Part shown: positions 31,935 through 42,019 of the stretch, one piece after another
Position numbering within the stretch: the stretch's first letter is position 1
Layout of the letters: each line of letters starts with the position of its first letter
Assembly (NCBI RefSeq): GCF_024718545.1
Contig: NZ_JAMXDB010000006.1
Span: 1-64,000, forward strand
Origin: Weissella fangxianensis
GTDB taxonomy: Bacteria; Bacillota; Bacilli; Lactobacillales; Lactobacillaceae
Direction of reading: 5' to 3'
DNA: 64,000 nucleotides
Program-made: the position numbers and the translations under genes
Notes under the pieces: model-generated
What the model was told of the DNA's origin: nothing
Seen by the model: the letters and a program-made list of their open reading frames with translations, nothing else
Database searches by the model: none

Positions 31935-32888
31935 TTATTTTCGTTGTTGTTTACCAGCGTTACGACCGCCCTTTGAGTTACTCTGACGTTCTTGCGTTGA
32001 TTTAGTAATATCTTTACGATCGGCAGCTTGTTGTTGCTGTTGTTGCTGCTCTTGAGCAGCTTGCATGGCTTCAGCAAACTTTCCTGTGGGCTTTGACTTA
32101 ATCTTACCAGCTAAAGCATCATCAGCGACATCTTTAACTTCAAATGTCTCAGCAACTTGTGCTTTTAGCTTTGGACGCCAAACAATGATAATCAATGTTT
32201 GCAAGATCATAACTAATGCACCAGCAAAGAAGTATAGCGCAATACCAGCGTTAGTTACCCAAGTCATGAACAACATCATAATTGGCATAACATACATCAT
32301 CATTTGCATCTGCTTCTTTTGCTCTGCAGGAATACCAATCATCGATAGATATGCTTGGACACCATATGCGATAGCCGTAGCAATTGCTAGGACAGGTGCA
32401 TGTGATGAAAGGCTAATGCCAAAGAATGATGCATTAGCAATGTCATTAGAAGTTCTAATGGCTGCATACAGCCCCATAAATACAGGCCATTGAATAATTA
32501 ATGTTGCAAAGTTCATACCACCTAGCAAAGAGACATTATTTTCACGATAGATTGTCATCATTGCTTGTGAAGCTAACATTTGTTCTTCTTGTGTTTGCGC
32601 ATTTTTTTGTGCATCTTGCACTTTTTTTAGTTGTGGTTGTAGTAAACGCATCTTTTCTTGCTGAATTGTGGCATTACGTTGTTGATGTACCATCATTGGT
32701 AACAAAATCAATCGTACTACCAAAGTCAAAATAATAATTGACCAGCCAACTGCATTTACTCCCCCAATTGTTGATTCTGACCAGCTCATAAAGTCAGCTA
32801 AGGGTCCCTTCAGGAAATCTGCGTGCCCCGTAACGAACAAAACGACTAGCACAATTAATAATATTGGTGTTAAACCTTTAATTTTCAT
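31935..32888 (-). CDS. yidC: Membrane protein insertase YidC/OxaA
   Basis: YidC inserts and folds membrane proteins with SecYEG or alone. The 317-aa protein has an N-terminal hydrophobic segment, then five TM segments of the OxaA core. These include GWSIIILTLVVRLILLPMM with the key Arg, and a Gln-rich basic C-tail suited to ribosome contact. ATG 32888 is favoured by TAGGATG 9 nt upstream. Firmicute YidC proteins are normally lipoproteins with a Cys after the first segment; none is present here. There is one copy in this window; the usual rnpA-linked copy is not seen. Confidence 0.9.
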   Translation of the reverse strand: MKIKGLTPILLIVLVVLFVTGHADFLKGPLADFMSWSESTIGGVNAVGWSIIILTLVVRLILLPMMVHQQRNATIQQEKMRLLQPQLKKVQDAQKNAQTQEEQMLASQAMMTIYRENNVSLLGGMNFATLIIQWPVFMGLYAAIRTSNDIANASFFGISLSSHAPVLAIATAIAYGVQAYLSMIGIPAEQKKQMQMMMYVMPIMMLFMTWVTNAGIALYFFAGALVMILQTLIIIVWRPKLKAQVAETFEVKDVADDALAGKIKSKPTGKFAEAMQAAQEQQQQQQQAADRKDITKSTQERQSNSKGGRNAGKQQRK

Positions 32889-32991
32889 GGAGTATGTCAT
32901 CCTACCTATTTCATTTTTTCAAGTAATAATTATATCACGAAACATAATATATGTTGTAATTCTTTAATTAGTCCTAAAATTTAGGATAAAA

Positions 32992-33993
32992 TTATGAGCT
33001 AAATTTATTAATAACCGATTCAATGTCTTTAATAACCAGTGACATCGTACCATCTGGCTTGTTAATAAATTCAACTTTGTTTTTGTCTTGATAAATATCC
33101 ATCGGAATAGATATTTCAATACCTGAATCAAGTTTAAAACGTTGCAATCGGTATTTCTTTTCAATTTTCTCAGTGTTTGGCACACTAATATCCGTGTTCA
33201 AATGTTTATTATCGATAATCTCCTGATATGCTTGCTGTGCTGAAGTATTACCGTTAAAGACTGATTCAGCAATCGCAGCAGTATTGATTTCACCATCATC
33301 TTGAACAGTATCAAAAATTGAGTTTTGTGTATCTGCTAAGACTTCATGTTCAGGTAGATCAAACTTACCAGCGACTGATTTAACTGCTTGTTTAATCACT
33401 TGGATATTATCTTTGGTTGAGTTTTCTGGTGAAAGTTGCAAAAAATTTTCTGAAAAATAATTAACACGATGGCCGTCAATCAAGTAACGCTTTTCGATTA
33501 ATTTGTAAGCGCCAGACATTAAATTAATGATAACACCCTCATCGACTGTCTGAGTAGCAGCCGGTAACACTGCTTGATTTAATACCAAATTATTGATTAA
33601 TTTATCATCTTGATACTCAACAGCATGCGTGTACCTTGGCGTGAAATTTAATTTCAAGATACAGAAAAAGTCATTTTCTCCCTCCGAAAATTCGACAACT
33701 AGTAAATCACCAGCTGGGATTGATTCACTTGGAGCAATAATATCAAACAATTGTTCAGCTAAGAATGTTGCTTTTTCAGAAAACGAACGCGTGTCATTAT
33801 CTGATACAATCGCACCAATTGCATCATTGTCAGTCAATTGTCCGACTTTGTAATCACTATTTTCAAATTTTTCAATTAACTTTTCAATGTATTCATGTAA
33901 ATTGGGCTGATTTAAATCCAATTCATTTTGAGAAGCAATCAAATTACCGCTATTTTTATCTAAAACGTGTAAAATGACGTGTTTTATAATCAT
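32992..33993 (-). CDS. Nucleoid-associated protein (YejK/NdpA family)
   Basis: This 333-aa protein matches the 37-kDa nucleoid-associated protein family (E. coli YejK). Its N-terminal pattern is IIKHVILHVLDKNSGNLIAS, and it has AEQLFDIIAPSESIPAGDLL and the YFSENFLQ region. The role in Firmicutes is unknown. ATG 33993 is chosen because GAAGGAT lies upstream; the ATG at 34008 is too far into the leader. It is a single gene between yidC and the sensor kinase. Confidence 0.8.
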   Translation of the reverse strand: MIIKHVILHVLDKNSGNLIASQNELDLNQPNLHEYIEKLIEKFENSDYKVGQLTDNDAIGAIVSDNDTRSFSEKATFLAEQLFDIIAPSESIPAGDLLVVEFSEGENDFFCILKLNFTPRYTHAVEYQDDKLINNLVLNQAVLPAATQTVDEGVIINLMSGAYKLIEKRYLIDGHRVNYFSENFLQLSPENSTKDNIQVIKQAVKSVAGKFDLPEHEVLADTQNSIFDTVQDDGEINTAAIAESVFNGNTSAQQAYQEIIDNKHLNTDISVPNTEKIEKKYRLQRFKLDSGIEISIPMDIYQDKNKVEFINKPDGTMSLVIKDIESVINKFSS

Positions 33994-34077
33994 ATTAGTA
34001 TCCTTCACAATAAAAAAGTAAGGTTAAATAGAGATAAGAAAACTTGCTCCTGTCACTATCCTGCCCTACTTTCTTCT

Positions 34078-35556
34078 TTAATTTTGATCTTTTTGCTTAA
34101 TCGGTAACGTGATTCTGAAAATTGAACCTTGTCCAATTGCTGATTCAAGTTGAATATGACCGCCATATCCTTCAACCAGTTTTTGAGCAATACTCAATCC
34201 CAGACCATTACCACCTTGTTTACGAGATCGTGCTTTATCAACACGATAAAATCTGTCAAAGACATGGCTGGCATCTTCAGGGTTGATGCCTTCACCAAAG
34301 TCCTGCACAGCTAGCTCAACAACATTTCCTGAACGAGATGCAGCAAAATGAATTTCTTTACGATCCTGACTATATTTCACAGCATTATCCGATAAAATAA
34401 TCAATATTTGTTCAAGATGATCGCGATTCATATTAACAATTGTGGGCCCTTTTAAGTCATCGTCAATTAGAAATGTGAAATCTGGATGAATCATCTTAAA
34501 GTTTGTATAAATACCATTTATCAATTCTTGTGCATCGGTATCACCATCGCGGAAAGTTAATTCTACTTGGTCAGCACGAGTTAAGTCTAGCATTTCAGAT
34601 ACGAGAACTTCCATTCTACTAATCTCTTTCAACGATGCAGTGATTGACTCATCTAATACCTTTGGATCATCTTTTCCCCAACGGTTTAATAGCTCCATAT
34701 GACCTTTTACAATGGCAACAGGTGTTCGCAATTCATGAGAAACATCTTCCACGAATTGATGCTGTTGTAAGATAAATCGTTGCATGCGATCTAGCATCGT
34801 ATTTAACAAATTTGATAGATCGGTTAGTTCGTCAGGTGTACGTTCTTCATTTACCACACGCACCTGAGCCTGTGGATCACGATTGATTGTGTCGACGGTC
34901 TTTTTGATATTGTCAATTGGTCGTAAGAAGAAACCAGATAACCAGTAGCCCCATAATGCTATGAGAAATAGCCCTAATACAATTAGAATGGCAATTATTG
35001 CATAGACACGGTTAAAGGTTTTATGGTAGCTAGTCAAATGATTTTCAACAGTAATGTGACCGATAATCTGATGATTATCATCACGCAATTCTTCACGACC
35101 GACTAACATCTTTACACCTTGAACACGCTCTGTTTTAATAACCCGTTTCTTTGTTTCATGAAATGCTATTTTGGCCTCTTTTTCTGGATATATTTGGGCA
35201 CCATTTTCATTGTACACACGGACTGTATAATCTTTTCGAGCAATTTGCTGAAGAACAGGATCGTTGACTACCTGATCAAAATTAGTACTGTCTGGACGTA
35301 ACAATTTATCAATTTCAGCAGGCAGCATCTGAGATTCATTAATATGTTCTAGCCGATTAGTTACAGCATTTAGTGAACTCGAGACTTGTTCTTTTTCAGA
35401 GTCCATCATTTGTGTAGCGAATGCCTGCATCACAAACCATGTAAATATAATAAATATTAAAAAAACACCAGCAACAGATCCGAGCGCCCACTTCCACTTT
35501 AAAGAAAGGCCTCTACGTTGTGGTGTTTTTTTAATAACGGATGATTGCCTATCCAT
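34078..35556 (-). CDS. arlS: Sensor histidine kinase, ArlS-like
   Basis: This 492-aa membrane kinase has TM1 (about 26-50), an extracytoplasmic sensor region (about 50-180), TM2 (about 185-208), a HAMP domain and a HisKA domain with H274 in VEDVSHELRTP. The HATPase region contains NAVKYS, DFGEGI and GNGLGLSI. The text after the His (KGHMELLNRWGKDDP) closely resembles ArlS of staphylococci and lactobacilli, where ArlRS controls adhesion, metal limitation responses and autolysis. The signal is unknown. It lies 15 nt after arlR. Confidence 0.88.
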   Translation of the reverse strand: MDRQSSVIKKTPQRRGLSLKWKWALGSVAGVFLIFIIFTWFVMQAFATQMMDSEKEQVSSSLNAVTNRLEHINESQMLPAEIDKLLRPDSTNFDQVVNDPVLQQIARKDYTVRVYNENGAQIYPEKEAKIAFHETKKRVIKTERVQGVKMLVGREELRDDNHQIIGHITVENHLTSYHKTFNRVYAIIAILIVLGLFLIALWGYWLSGFFLRPIDNIKKTVDTINRDPQAQVRVVNEERTPDELTDLSNLLNTMLDRMQRFILQQHQFVEDVSHELRTPVAIVKGHMELLNRWGKDDPKVLDESITASLKEISRMEVLVSEMLDLTRADQVELTFRDGDTDAQELINGIYTNFKMIHPDFTFLIDDDLKGPTIVNMNRDHLEQILIILSDNAVKYSQDRKEIHFAASRSGNVVELAVQDFGEGINPEDASHVFDRFYRVDKARSRKQGGNGLGLSIAQKLVEGYGGHIQLESAIGQGSIFRITLPIKQKDQN

Positions 35557-35571
35557 TAAAGTGCCTCCAAA

Positions 35572-36261
35572 TTACTGGCGCATAACGTATCCAGTACCAC
35601 GAACTGTTTGGATATATGATGCTCTTGAATCAGGTTGATCAATTTTGTTACGAAGATAACGGATATAAACATCGACAACGTTAGTCTCGATTTCTGAATC
35701 ATATCCCCAAACCTTCTTAAGTAACTCTTCACGTGATTGAACAACGTTAATGTTTTCCATTAGTATCAACAATAGTTCATATTCACGTTTCGTCAAGTTA
35801 ATGATGTCATTGCCTCGACGAGCAATACGGTTTTCTTTTTCAACTGTTAAGTCACGATAACGAACAACACTTTGATGTGTGCTGTGCTCTTCAGTTTCAA
35901 TATCGATACGGCGAAGTAATGCGCGAACACGTGCTAATAGTTCTTCTATTGCAAATGGCTTAACAACATAATCATCTGCACCATAATCCAATCCTGATAC
36001 ACGATCAATAACAGAATCACGCGCAGTCATCATGATAATTGGTGTATTTTTTTCTTCACGTAAACGACGAGCAACTTCTAAACCACTTAATTCTGGCAAC
36101 ATTAAATCAAGCAAAATCAAGTCAAAATCATTTGCTAAGGCGATGTCTAACCCACTACGTCCATTATCTTCAACATGGGTATCATATCCCTCATGTTGTA
36201 GCTCTAGCTCGACAAAACGAGCCAAGTTTTCTTCATCTTCAATCACAAGCACACTACTCAT
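35572..36261 (-). CDS. arlR: OmpR-type response regulator, ArlR-like
   Basis: This 229-aa regulator has a receiver domain with phospho-acceptor D52 (ILLDLMLPELSG), acidic pair E8/D9, T in MMTARD and K in VVKPFAIEEL. It is followed by an OmpR/PhoB winged helix with LTKREYELLLILMEN and the C-terminal IQTVRGTGYVMR. It is transcribed together with the ArlS-like kinase. ArlR or CovR-like identity comes from sequence resemblance and the partner kinase; target genes are not shown. Confidence 0.9.
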   Translation of the reverse strand: MSSVLVIEDEENLARFVELELQHEGYDTHVEDNGRSGLDIALANDFDLILLDLMLPELSGLEVARRLREEKNTPIIMMTARDSVIDRVSGLDYGADDYVVKPFAIEELLARVRALLRRIDIETEEHSTHQSVVRYRDLTVEKENRIARRGNDIINLTKREYELLLILMENINVVQSREELLKKVWGYDSEIETNVVDVYIRYLRNKIDQPDSRASYIQTVRGTGYVMRQ

Positions 36262-36352
36262 ACGTTATACCTCTGGTTACTTTCTTACAGGCTATCATGT
36301 CATTTGTTACGCTGACATATTTAACCTAATCATACCATGATTTTCTAATAAA

Positions 36353-37129
36353 TCATAGCTCTTCCCTATTATAATCGACTTTTTGGTGTTTTTGATACAG
36401 TAAAAAGATACCTATTGTAATTGGGAGTGTGATGATGACACCTAATAACGCGTACAAAAGTGACAACATTGATGATGTAAATAATTTCGAATTGATGACT
36501 TCAACAAAACTGTATTTTAGTTTGTTAAACAACACCGCTAAACTGAGAAAATCTGCTAGAAACCCAAAAAGTACGGTATTAACAGCAGTACCGATTATTT
36601 GCTTACCAAGTACCTGTCCGACATCAATTAAGTCTTTATTTTTAAGTGATGGTTTACTATTTAGTAATTCACCAATACCCGTTGCGATGGCAACCGATGC
36701 CTCAGCAATTGCGCCTAAGGTAGCTAATAGTGCAGCGACTATCCCTAACGTACCAAAGTCAATATTAATTGCTAGTGATAGACCTTCTAAATCCTCAGAG
36801 TTTTCTTCTGAAAAGCCTTGTGCAATTGTGATTTGCTCAGTAGGTAAAATGACAGCTAATAAGATGAACATCACGATAAGGCTGGCAATTAGCGCAATTG
36901 CGGTCGTTCGTTCATCAGCACTTGCACTTAAAACAGTTACTGTCAATAAGCTGGCGCCGCCAATAAGTAGAACCCAGAAAGCATTAAACTGGAAACTAAT
37001 CAATACGATCATCACGACCATAATGGCAAAACTAATCCATAAGCTAATGAAGGCACCAATTCCCTTAATACCACCGATAGCTAACATTAAGACAAATAAA
37101 ATAACTGATAACATCATTAAAACACTCAT
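36353..37129 (-). CDS. YibE/F family membrane protein (YibF-like)
   Basis: This 258-aa polytopic protein has about six or seven TM segments and the YibE/F signature GAIAEASVAIATGIGELL followed by GQVLGKQIIGTAVNTVLFGF. It overlaps the larger family member upstream by 4 bp, so the pair likely forms one membrane complex. No transport substrate is established for the family. Confidence 0.85.
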   Translation of the reverse strand: MSVLMMLSVILFVLMLAIGGIKGIGAFISLWISFAIMVVMIVLISFQFNAFWVLLIGGASLLTVTVLSASADERTTAIALIASLIVMFILLAVILPTEQITIAQGFSEENSEDLEGLSLAINIDFGTLGIVAALLATLGAIAEASVAIATGIGELLNSKPSLKNKDLIDVGQVLGKQIIGTAVNTVLFGFLADFLSLAVLFNKLKYSFVEVINSKLFTSSMLSLLYALLGVIITLPITIGIFLLYQKHQKVDYNREEL

Positions 37130-38241
37130 GATTGGATACCTGCCTTCTTTTGTTGTCGTTTATGGAGAATCCAGACCCAAAAAATACCGGCTGGTACTGT
37201 TAGGACAATCCCAATGGCACTAATTAATGTTTGAATCATCCCCAACGAAAGGTTCATCGTGTAAGTGAATCCCCAGTTATTACCATTTCTAAGATATAAA
37301 ACGGCCATCGGGATTTGCTCGGCGATAAAGATTAAGAACAATGTATTACTTAGAGCACCAAAAATTTCTTGACCAACATGACGGCCAGTAACTAGTAATT
37401 CCTTTAGTCCGATATTGGGATGTTCACGCTCTACACTGAATAAAGTTGCAATCATGTCTGTTGCTTCATCCATGACAGCACCAAGCACACCAACAAGTGT
37501 CATTGATAAGAACATCGGCTGCGGCAATTGGGTAATAAAGGACATCAGTTCAAAATGAAGCCCTTTACCATTTGTAACATTAAATACCAACACACCGATT
37601 AACATCGCGATTGTAGTTGATGTCATTACAGTCAATAGCACAGTCCAAGTTAGTCGATTCTTGGCTCCCATAACAAACATCAGGGTGACTGCCGATGCAA
37701 TGAGACTAAACAAGATAAATAGCCAAAAAATATTTGCATCCTTTGTTATGAGATTTAAGTATATCGTGAAAATGAAAAACGTGACGTTTACAAAAAGTGA
37801 GATGGTCATCATCATACCAGCTTTTCCTGTCGTAATGAGTAGCACACCAATCACTAGAATTAAAATAGGTACCCAAAAAGTATCTCGCTTAAAGTTTTTT
37901 AGTCCCCAAGAGCTTTCTGACTTGGATAGGAATACCTGATCATGTCGATGTAACGGTTGTGTAATAGCCATTGCATCGTCATAAGTATTTTTAAATGAAA
38001 TACTTTGGTCCTTTTTCTCAGTATTTAATATTTTGACTCGCACACGTTCATCATGCTGCTTAATTTTATTACCATATTGGTCTTGTAGTGTTTGAGACGA
38101 CAATTGCTTAACACTCGTAACTTCTCCGATGGGCTCTTGATACCAGCTTGCATTGTTCCTTAATAGGAAAAAGCTGGCAACCATTAAAACGAACACAACG
38201 AGAAATTTCAAAATAATATGACTTGTGTTCTTTTGTTGCAT
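37126..38241 (-). CDS. YibE/F family membrane protein (YibE-like)
   Basis: This 371-aa protein has an N-terminal TM segment, an extracytoplasmic domain (about residues 30-115) and then about seven TM segments. The core repeats the family signature: GVLGAVMDEATDMIATLF and GRHVGQEIFGALSNTLFLIF. Its ATG overlaps the dnaI stop by 1 nt, and it precedes its YibF-like partner. Linkage to dnaI may only reflect shared transcription. Confidence 0.85.
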   Translation of the reverse strand: MQQKNTSHIILKFLVVFVLMVASFFLLRNNASWYQEPIGEVTSVKQLSSQTLQDQYGNKIKQHDERVRVKILNTEKKDQSISFKNTYDDAMAITQPLHRHDQVFLSKSESSWGLKNFKRDTFWVPILILVIGVLLITTGKAGMMMTISLFVNVTFFIFTIYLNLITKDANIFWLFILFSLIASAVTLMFVMGAKNRLTWTVLLTVMTSTTIAMLIGVLVFNVTNGKGLHFELMSFITQLPQPMFLSMTLVGVLGAVMDEATDMIATLFSVEREHPNIGLKELLVTGRHVGQEIFGALSNTLFLIFIAEQIPMAVLYLRNGNNWGFTYTMNLSLGMIQTLISAIGIVLTVPAGIFWVWILHKRQQKKAGIQS

Positions 38242-39215
38242 TAATCAAACTCCCGCCGATTTTTGCCTGCCATTTGCACTTCCTTTGATAGAAACTTAAC
38301 TCGTTGCATTAACCGTTCGGCTTTGACCGGTTCGGCCCCATCCTTTGTGACAGTAAAATGCTCATGTTCAAGTTGTTGCATAGAGAAATTGGAAGTAAAG
38401 AAAGTCGTTAACTCATTCTGCATACGATACTCTAAAATAACACCTAAGATATCATCTCGAACCCAGGCTGTTAACGATTCAGCGCCAATATCATCTAGTA
38501 CAAGAATAGGCACTTGTTTAATCGTATTGATCATTTCTTGCGGTTGTTGGTTCGTACCGATTGCCCCACGAATTTCGACAACAAAGCTTGGTAAATGTAC
38601 CAGCGTAACCGGAATACCCTCTAGTGCTAACTCATTTGCCATAGCACCCATGAGATGTGTCTTACCAACACCATATGAGCCATGTATATAAAGGCCTCGA
38701 TGATAATCATCAGGTGTTTGTGTGTAATGGTTGATAAAATTTAGCACACCAGTGAGTGCTGCAAGCCGTTCCTCATCATTATCAGAAAAATCATCTAGAC
38801 GTGCCTTTTTAATTAACTTTGGCATACCGATTGATTTAACTAGATGCGCTTGCATACTCATACGTTGGGCTAGGAGTGTTTCTTCATCTGGCTCATAAAT
38901 AATGACAATTCGGCCTTCTGCAACCGTTAATGCAGGGGTATATCCTTTGTGCACCACGGGTTTACCATGTTTAGCATTATTTCGTTGCGAGTAGTACTCA
39001 TAAAGAACTGCAAAATCACGCGAGATTATTTGACGTGATAGTTTCTCCTTATACTCATTAAAAAATCGGCGAATCTCCGGATCTTTAAAAACCTCATGTT
39101 GTAAAGCTTCATATCGGCTATTTAATTGCTTTCGGTCCATAAAGTCGCGTAATGCATCTCCCACATTCATTGGAGATGCGTCTGACGTTTCCTTTTCAAA
39201 GTCTTTTTCACCCAT
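38241..39215 (-). CDS. dnaI: Primosomal helicase loader DnaI
   Basis: DnaI loads the replicative helicase in Firmicutes. The 324-aa AAA+ protein has an N-terminal zinc-binding/helicase-contact region and Walker A HGSYGVGKTHL. Walker B is VPILVLDDIGAES, with sensor-1 TTFFTSN. It lies 3 nt downstream of dnaB, the conserved dnaB-dnaI pair. Length is normal. Confidence 0.94.
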   Translation of the reverse strand: MGEKDFEKETSDASPMNVGDALRDFMDRKQLNSRYEALQHEVFKDPEIRRFFNEYKEKLSRQIISRDFAVLYEYYSQRNNAKHGKPVVHKGYTPALTVAEGRIVIIYEPDEETLLAQRMSMQAHLVKSIGMPKLIKKARLDDFSDNDEERLAALTGVLNFINHYTQTPDDYHRGLYIHGSYGVGKTHLMGAMANELALEGIPVTLVHLPSFVVEIRGAIGTNQQPQEMINTIKQVPILVLDDIGAESLTAWVRDDILGVILEYRMQNELTTFFTSNFSMQQLEHEHFTVTKDGAEPVKAERLMQRVKFLSKEVQMAGKNRREFD

Positions 39216-39218
39216 CGT

Positions 39219-40565
39219 TTAGTTCTCCTCTGAATTATTTTGTTTACGACGAGCCCTCATTGCTGCTAGCGCTTCTCGTGCCGAAGCAGCATCCGCTTTG
39301 GATATTGAAGTACCGTGCTGATTTTCCCAATCGGGTCGTGTTTCTTGCTTACTTGCATTATTTTGACGTGACCACTTTTTAGATGATTGCTTTGTCTGTC
39401 GAGATTGTTGCTTTTGCGATCGACGTTGTAGATATTGTAACGCGCTAAGGGCATCAGTGACATGATTTTGTGACCAATCATTCACAAGCGTTTGTAAAAT
39501 CGTTTTATTTAACGTTGTTTTCTTTTCAATAACTGTTAATTCGTATAATACAATGTTGAGTACCTCGGATGTCACAATATTCATTTTTGCAATATCTGAA
39601 ATAGCTTTCACCTCATTATCAGCCACAAAACCGTTATCTTTTTGGCGCAAATTCTTTAGAAATTGTAGTGGTGCTACAGTTTGCGCAGTATGAATCAAAC
39701 GCGTAGCTGGATCATCATCATTATTTTGTGGTCGTTCTGTTGTGACTTGCTGAGGTTTTGTCTCAACATGCTTGGCTCTGACCTGAGACTGTTTGAAATT
39801 ACCTTCTAATGCCTTTTTTATAGCAGCTAAATCAATTTGTTTATTTGGTGATGTTGTTGCTTGGATAACTCTCACTAATTCCAGGTCAGACAGTCCATAC
39901 AACGTTTTTTGAATCATTAAATCAACTTCATTATCACGTAATGTTCTTTGTTTAATACCATAAGATTGCAACATATCGGCCATCAGCCCTAAATTCAAAG
40001 GCTGCGCAGCCTCCCGAATATCATGTGGCAATTTTTTATCATGGTCAGACATTGTTAGCGGTGCATGATTGCGATGTATGAAATTTTCCTGCCCGACTAA
40101 GTCAAAGAATGTCTTTGACACATTTTCACCAGAAATTTGGCGTGAATCTGGTAATTCGTCCGCTACTAAGTCATTGAACAACTCATCACCTAGGTAATGT
40201 GCTAATAGACTAGAAAGCAAAGCATCAGACAGGAAGGTTCGTATCGCCATTGGTGGAAAAAGCTGGTAAACCCATTGTGTGCCAAAATTAGTTGTCTGTT
40301 TATATGATCGAACTAATCCCATCCCCTCTAACTTACTACGAGCAATCATAAAGGATTGTTGACTCATTGCTAGCTGATCTAAAAGATCGACGTGTCTATT
40401 CTTGGCTTCTGCTGTTTCGCCAACAGTTCCCCATGCTAAATAAAGAGTGTATGCGTCACGACCAATAATTGGTAAGTAGACCTTAGTTAATGACCGTACA
40501 GCTGTCATATCAATTGATTCATCATATATTAATCGATAACGCTGCTGTATAGAAAACTCTGCCAT
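39219..40565 (-). CDS. dnaB: Replication initiation and membrane attachment protein DnaB (Firmicutes type)
   Basis: This 448-aa protein is the DnaD-like DnaB of Gram-positives, not the hexameric helicase. It has an N-terminal DDBH1-type region starting IYLPIIGRDAYTLYLA..., a middle winged-helix-like part and a C-terminal DDBH2 segment ending in VTDALSALQYLQRR. A Gln/Lys/Ser-rich tail follows. It acts with DnaD to place DnaI-helicase on DNA. The gene sits between coaE and dnaI. nrdR, often found between coaE and dnaB, is absent: only 18 nt separate them. Confidence 0.92.
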   Translation of the reverse strand: MAEFSIQQRYRLIYDESIDMTAVRSLTKVYLPIIGRDAYTLYLAWGTVGETAEAKNRHVDLLDQLAMSQQSFMIARSKLEGMGLVRSYKQTTNFGTQWVYQLFPPMAIRTFLSDALLSSLLAHYLGDELFNDLVADELPDSRQISGENVSKTFFDLVGQENFIHRNHAPLTMSDHDKKLPHDIREAAQPLNLGLMADMLQSYGIKQRTLRDNEVDLMIQKTLYGLSDLELVRVIQATTSPNKQIDLAAIKKALEGNFKQSQVRAKHVETKPQQVTTERPQNNDDDPATRLIHTAQTVAPLQFLKNLRQKDNGFVADNEVKAISDIAKMNIVTSEVLNIVLYELTVIEKKTTLNKTILQTLVNDWSQNHVTDALSALQYLQRRSQKQQSRQTKQSSKKWSRQNNASKQETRPDWENQHGTSISKADAASAREALAAMRARRKQNNSEEN

Positions 40566-40583
40566 GATTCACTGCCTCCTTTA

Positions 40584-41183
40584 CTAAAATGACTGTCTAA
40601 TTTTTTGAATGACCTGCTCCACTTGTTTTTGCGTACTCGAAATCGATCCTGAATTATCAATGACAAAATCAGCTAATTTTTCCTTTTCAACGAGTGGCAT
40701 CTGAGCTGAAATTCTACTTTGAGCTTCTTTTTCAGTTAGATTATTCCGTTGCATTAATCGCGTTAATTGTAATGATTCCGGTACTGTCACCACCATCACA
40801 GCATCTGCGCCCGCAACATTCTTATTTTCTAACAAGAGTGGGATGTCCAGAATAACTAATGGTGTTTGATGTTCCGCTAAGCGATACAGTTCGTCCGCCA
40901 TCATCTGTTGGATACGAGGATGGGTGATATCGTTTAATTTTTGACGTGCTGATGCATCATTAAATACAATTTGTCCTAAAAGCTTTCGATTTAAAGAGCC
41001 ATCTGGCTGTAAGACTTGCTCCCCAAAAGTATTAGTAATTTCAGCTAATCCGGGAGTACCTGGTTCGACAACCTGTCTAGCATACTCATCAGCATCTAAT
41101 ACTGGAATGCCAGTTGACTTCAAATAATTTGAAATCGTTGTTTTGCCGGTCGCAATACCACCTGTAAGACCTAATTTAAACAT
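40584..41183 (-). CDS. coaE: Dephospho-CoA kinase
   Basis: CoaE catalyses the last step of coenzyme A synthesis, adding the 3'-phosphate to dephospho-CoA. The 199-aa protein has the P-loop GLTGGIATGKTT, DADEYARQVV, the lid GSLNRKLLGQIVF and LDIPLLLEN. Length is normal. Its start overlaps the stop of mutM by one base, so the two are translationally coupled. Confidence 0.95.
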   Translation of the reverse strand: MFKLGLTGGIATGKTTISNYLKSTGIPVLDADEYARQVVEPGTPGLAEITNTFGEQVLQPDGSLNRKLLGQIVFNDASARQKLNDITHPRIQQMMADELYRLAEHQTPLVILDIPLLLENKNVAGADAVMVVTVPESLQLTRLMQRNNLTEKEAQSRISAQMPLVEKEKLADFVIDNSGSISSTQKQVEQVIQKIRQSF

Positions 41184-42019
41184 TATTTTGTCCTTTCAAC
41201 CTGACAAGTTGGGCAATAGGTCGTCCCTCGTTGCGCAACCTTAGTTTTGATTAATGGTGTCCCACAACGTAGGCAAGGTTCGCCGACACGACCATATACC
41301 TGTAATTCATTTTGGAATTCACCAGCATTACCAAACACATTTGTAAAACTATGTACGGTCGTGCCGTGATGTTCAGTTGCTCTGGCTAGTTCAGCAATGA
41401 TATTTTTACGTAAAATAGTTAATTCTTCTACGGTTAATTGGTTAGCTGCTGTCAGGGGATGGATTTTTGACTGCCAAAGCGTCTCATCTACATATATATT
41501 CCCAAGTCCAGCAATATGATTTTGATTTAATAGAAAAGGCTTCACGTGCATTTTTGACTTGCCAAATTCAGAAATCATATAATCTATCGTCAAATCTGAT
41601 TCTGTTGGCTCAGGCCCGATTGTCGCTAATCCTGCAACGCTCATGACCTGGTCATTTGGTACAACGTTCATTCGGCCAAACTTACGGGTGTCTCTGTAGA
41701 ATAAATCAACACCTTGATCTAAGTGAAAAGTCACTAAGTCGTGCTTACCTGGCTCTGTCCCAGCTGGTACGGTGTAATATGACCCTTCCATCCTAAGATG
41801 TGACACCATCGTGATATCACCAGTAAATCTAAACAATAAATACTTCCCACGACGATCAATTTTTAGAATTGTTTGGTTATGTAGCGCTTGGTCAAATTCC
41901 TCCGTTGTCAAACCGCCAACAATTTTCTCCCATCTAACTTCTGTACTTTCAACTGTGCGACCTGCAACTAAATTGGTCAATCCACGGCGAACAGTTTCTA
42001 CTTCTGGTAGCTCCGGCAT
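41183..42019 (-). CDS. mutM: Formamidopyrimidine-DNA glycosylase
   Basis: MutM removes 8-oxoguanine and formamidopyrimidines and cleaves the abasic site. The 278-aa enzyme begins MPELPEVETVRRGL with catalytic P2 and E3, has the H2TH region NIYVDETLW and a C-terminal Cys4 zinc finger (CLRCG...CPTCQ). The initiating Met must be removed for P2 to act. In many Firmicutes polA lies directly upstream; here polA is 14.5 kb away, across an accessory region. Confidence 0.95.
   Translation of the reverse strand: MPELPEVETVRRGLTNLVAGRTVESTEVRWEKIVGGLTTEEFDQALHNQTILKIDRRGKYLLFRFTGDITMVSHLRMEGSYYTVPAGTEPGKHDLVTFHLDQGVDLFYRDTRKFGRMNVVPNDQVMSVAGLATIGPEPTESDLTIDYMISEFGKSKMHVKPFLLNQNHIAGLGNIYVDETLWQSKIHPLTAANQLTVEELTILRKNIIAELARATEHHGTTVHSFTNVFGNAGEFQNELQVYGRVGEPCLRCGTPLIKTKVAQRGTTYCPTCQVERTK

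Noticed and set aside
36429-37223. 264-codon plus-strand frame opposite the YibE/YibF genes
   Set aside because: It is antisense to two clear membrane protein genes. The composition is that of a complement of hydrophobic codons, and no ribosome site is present.
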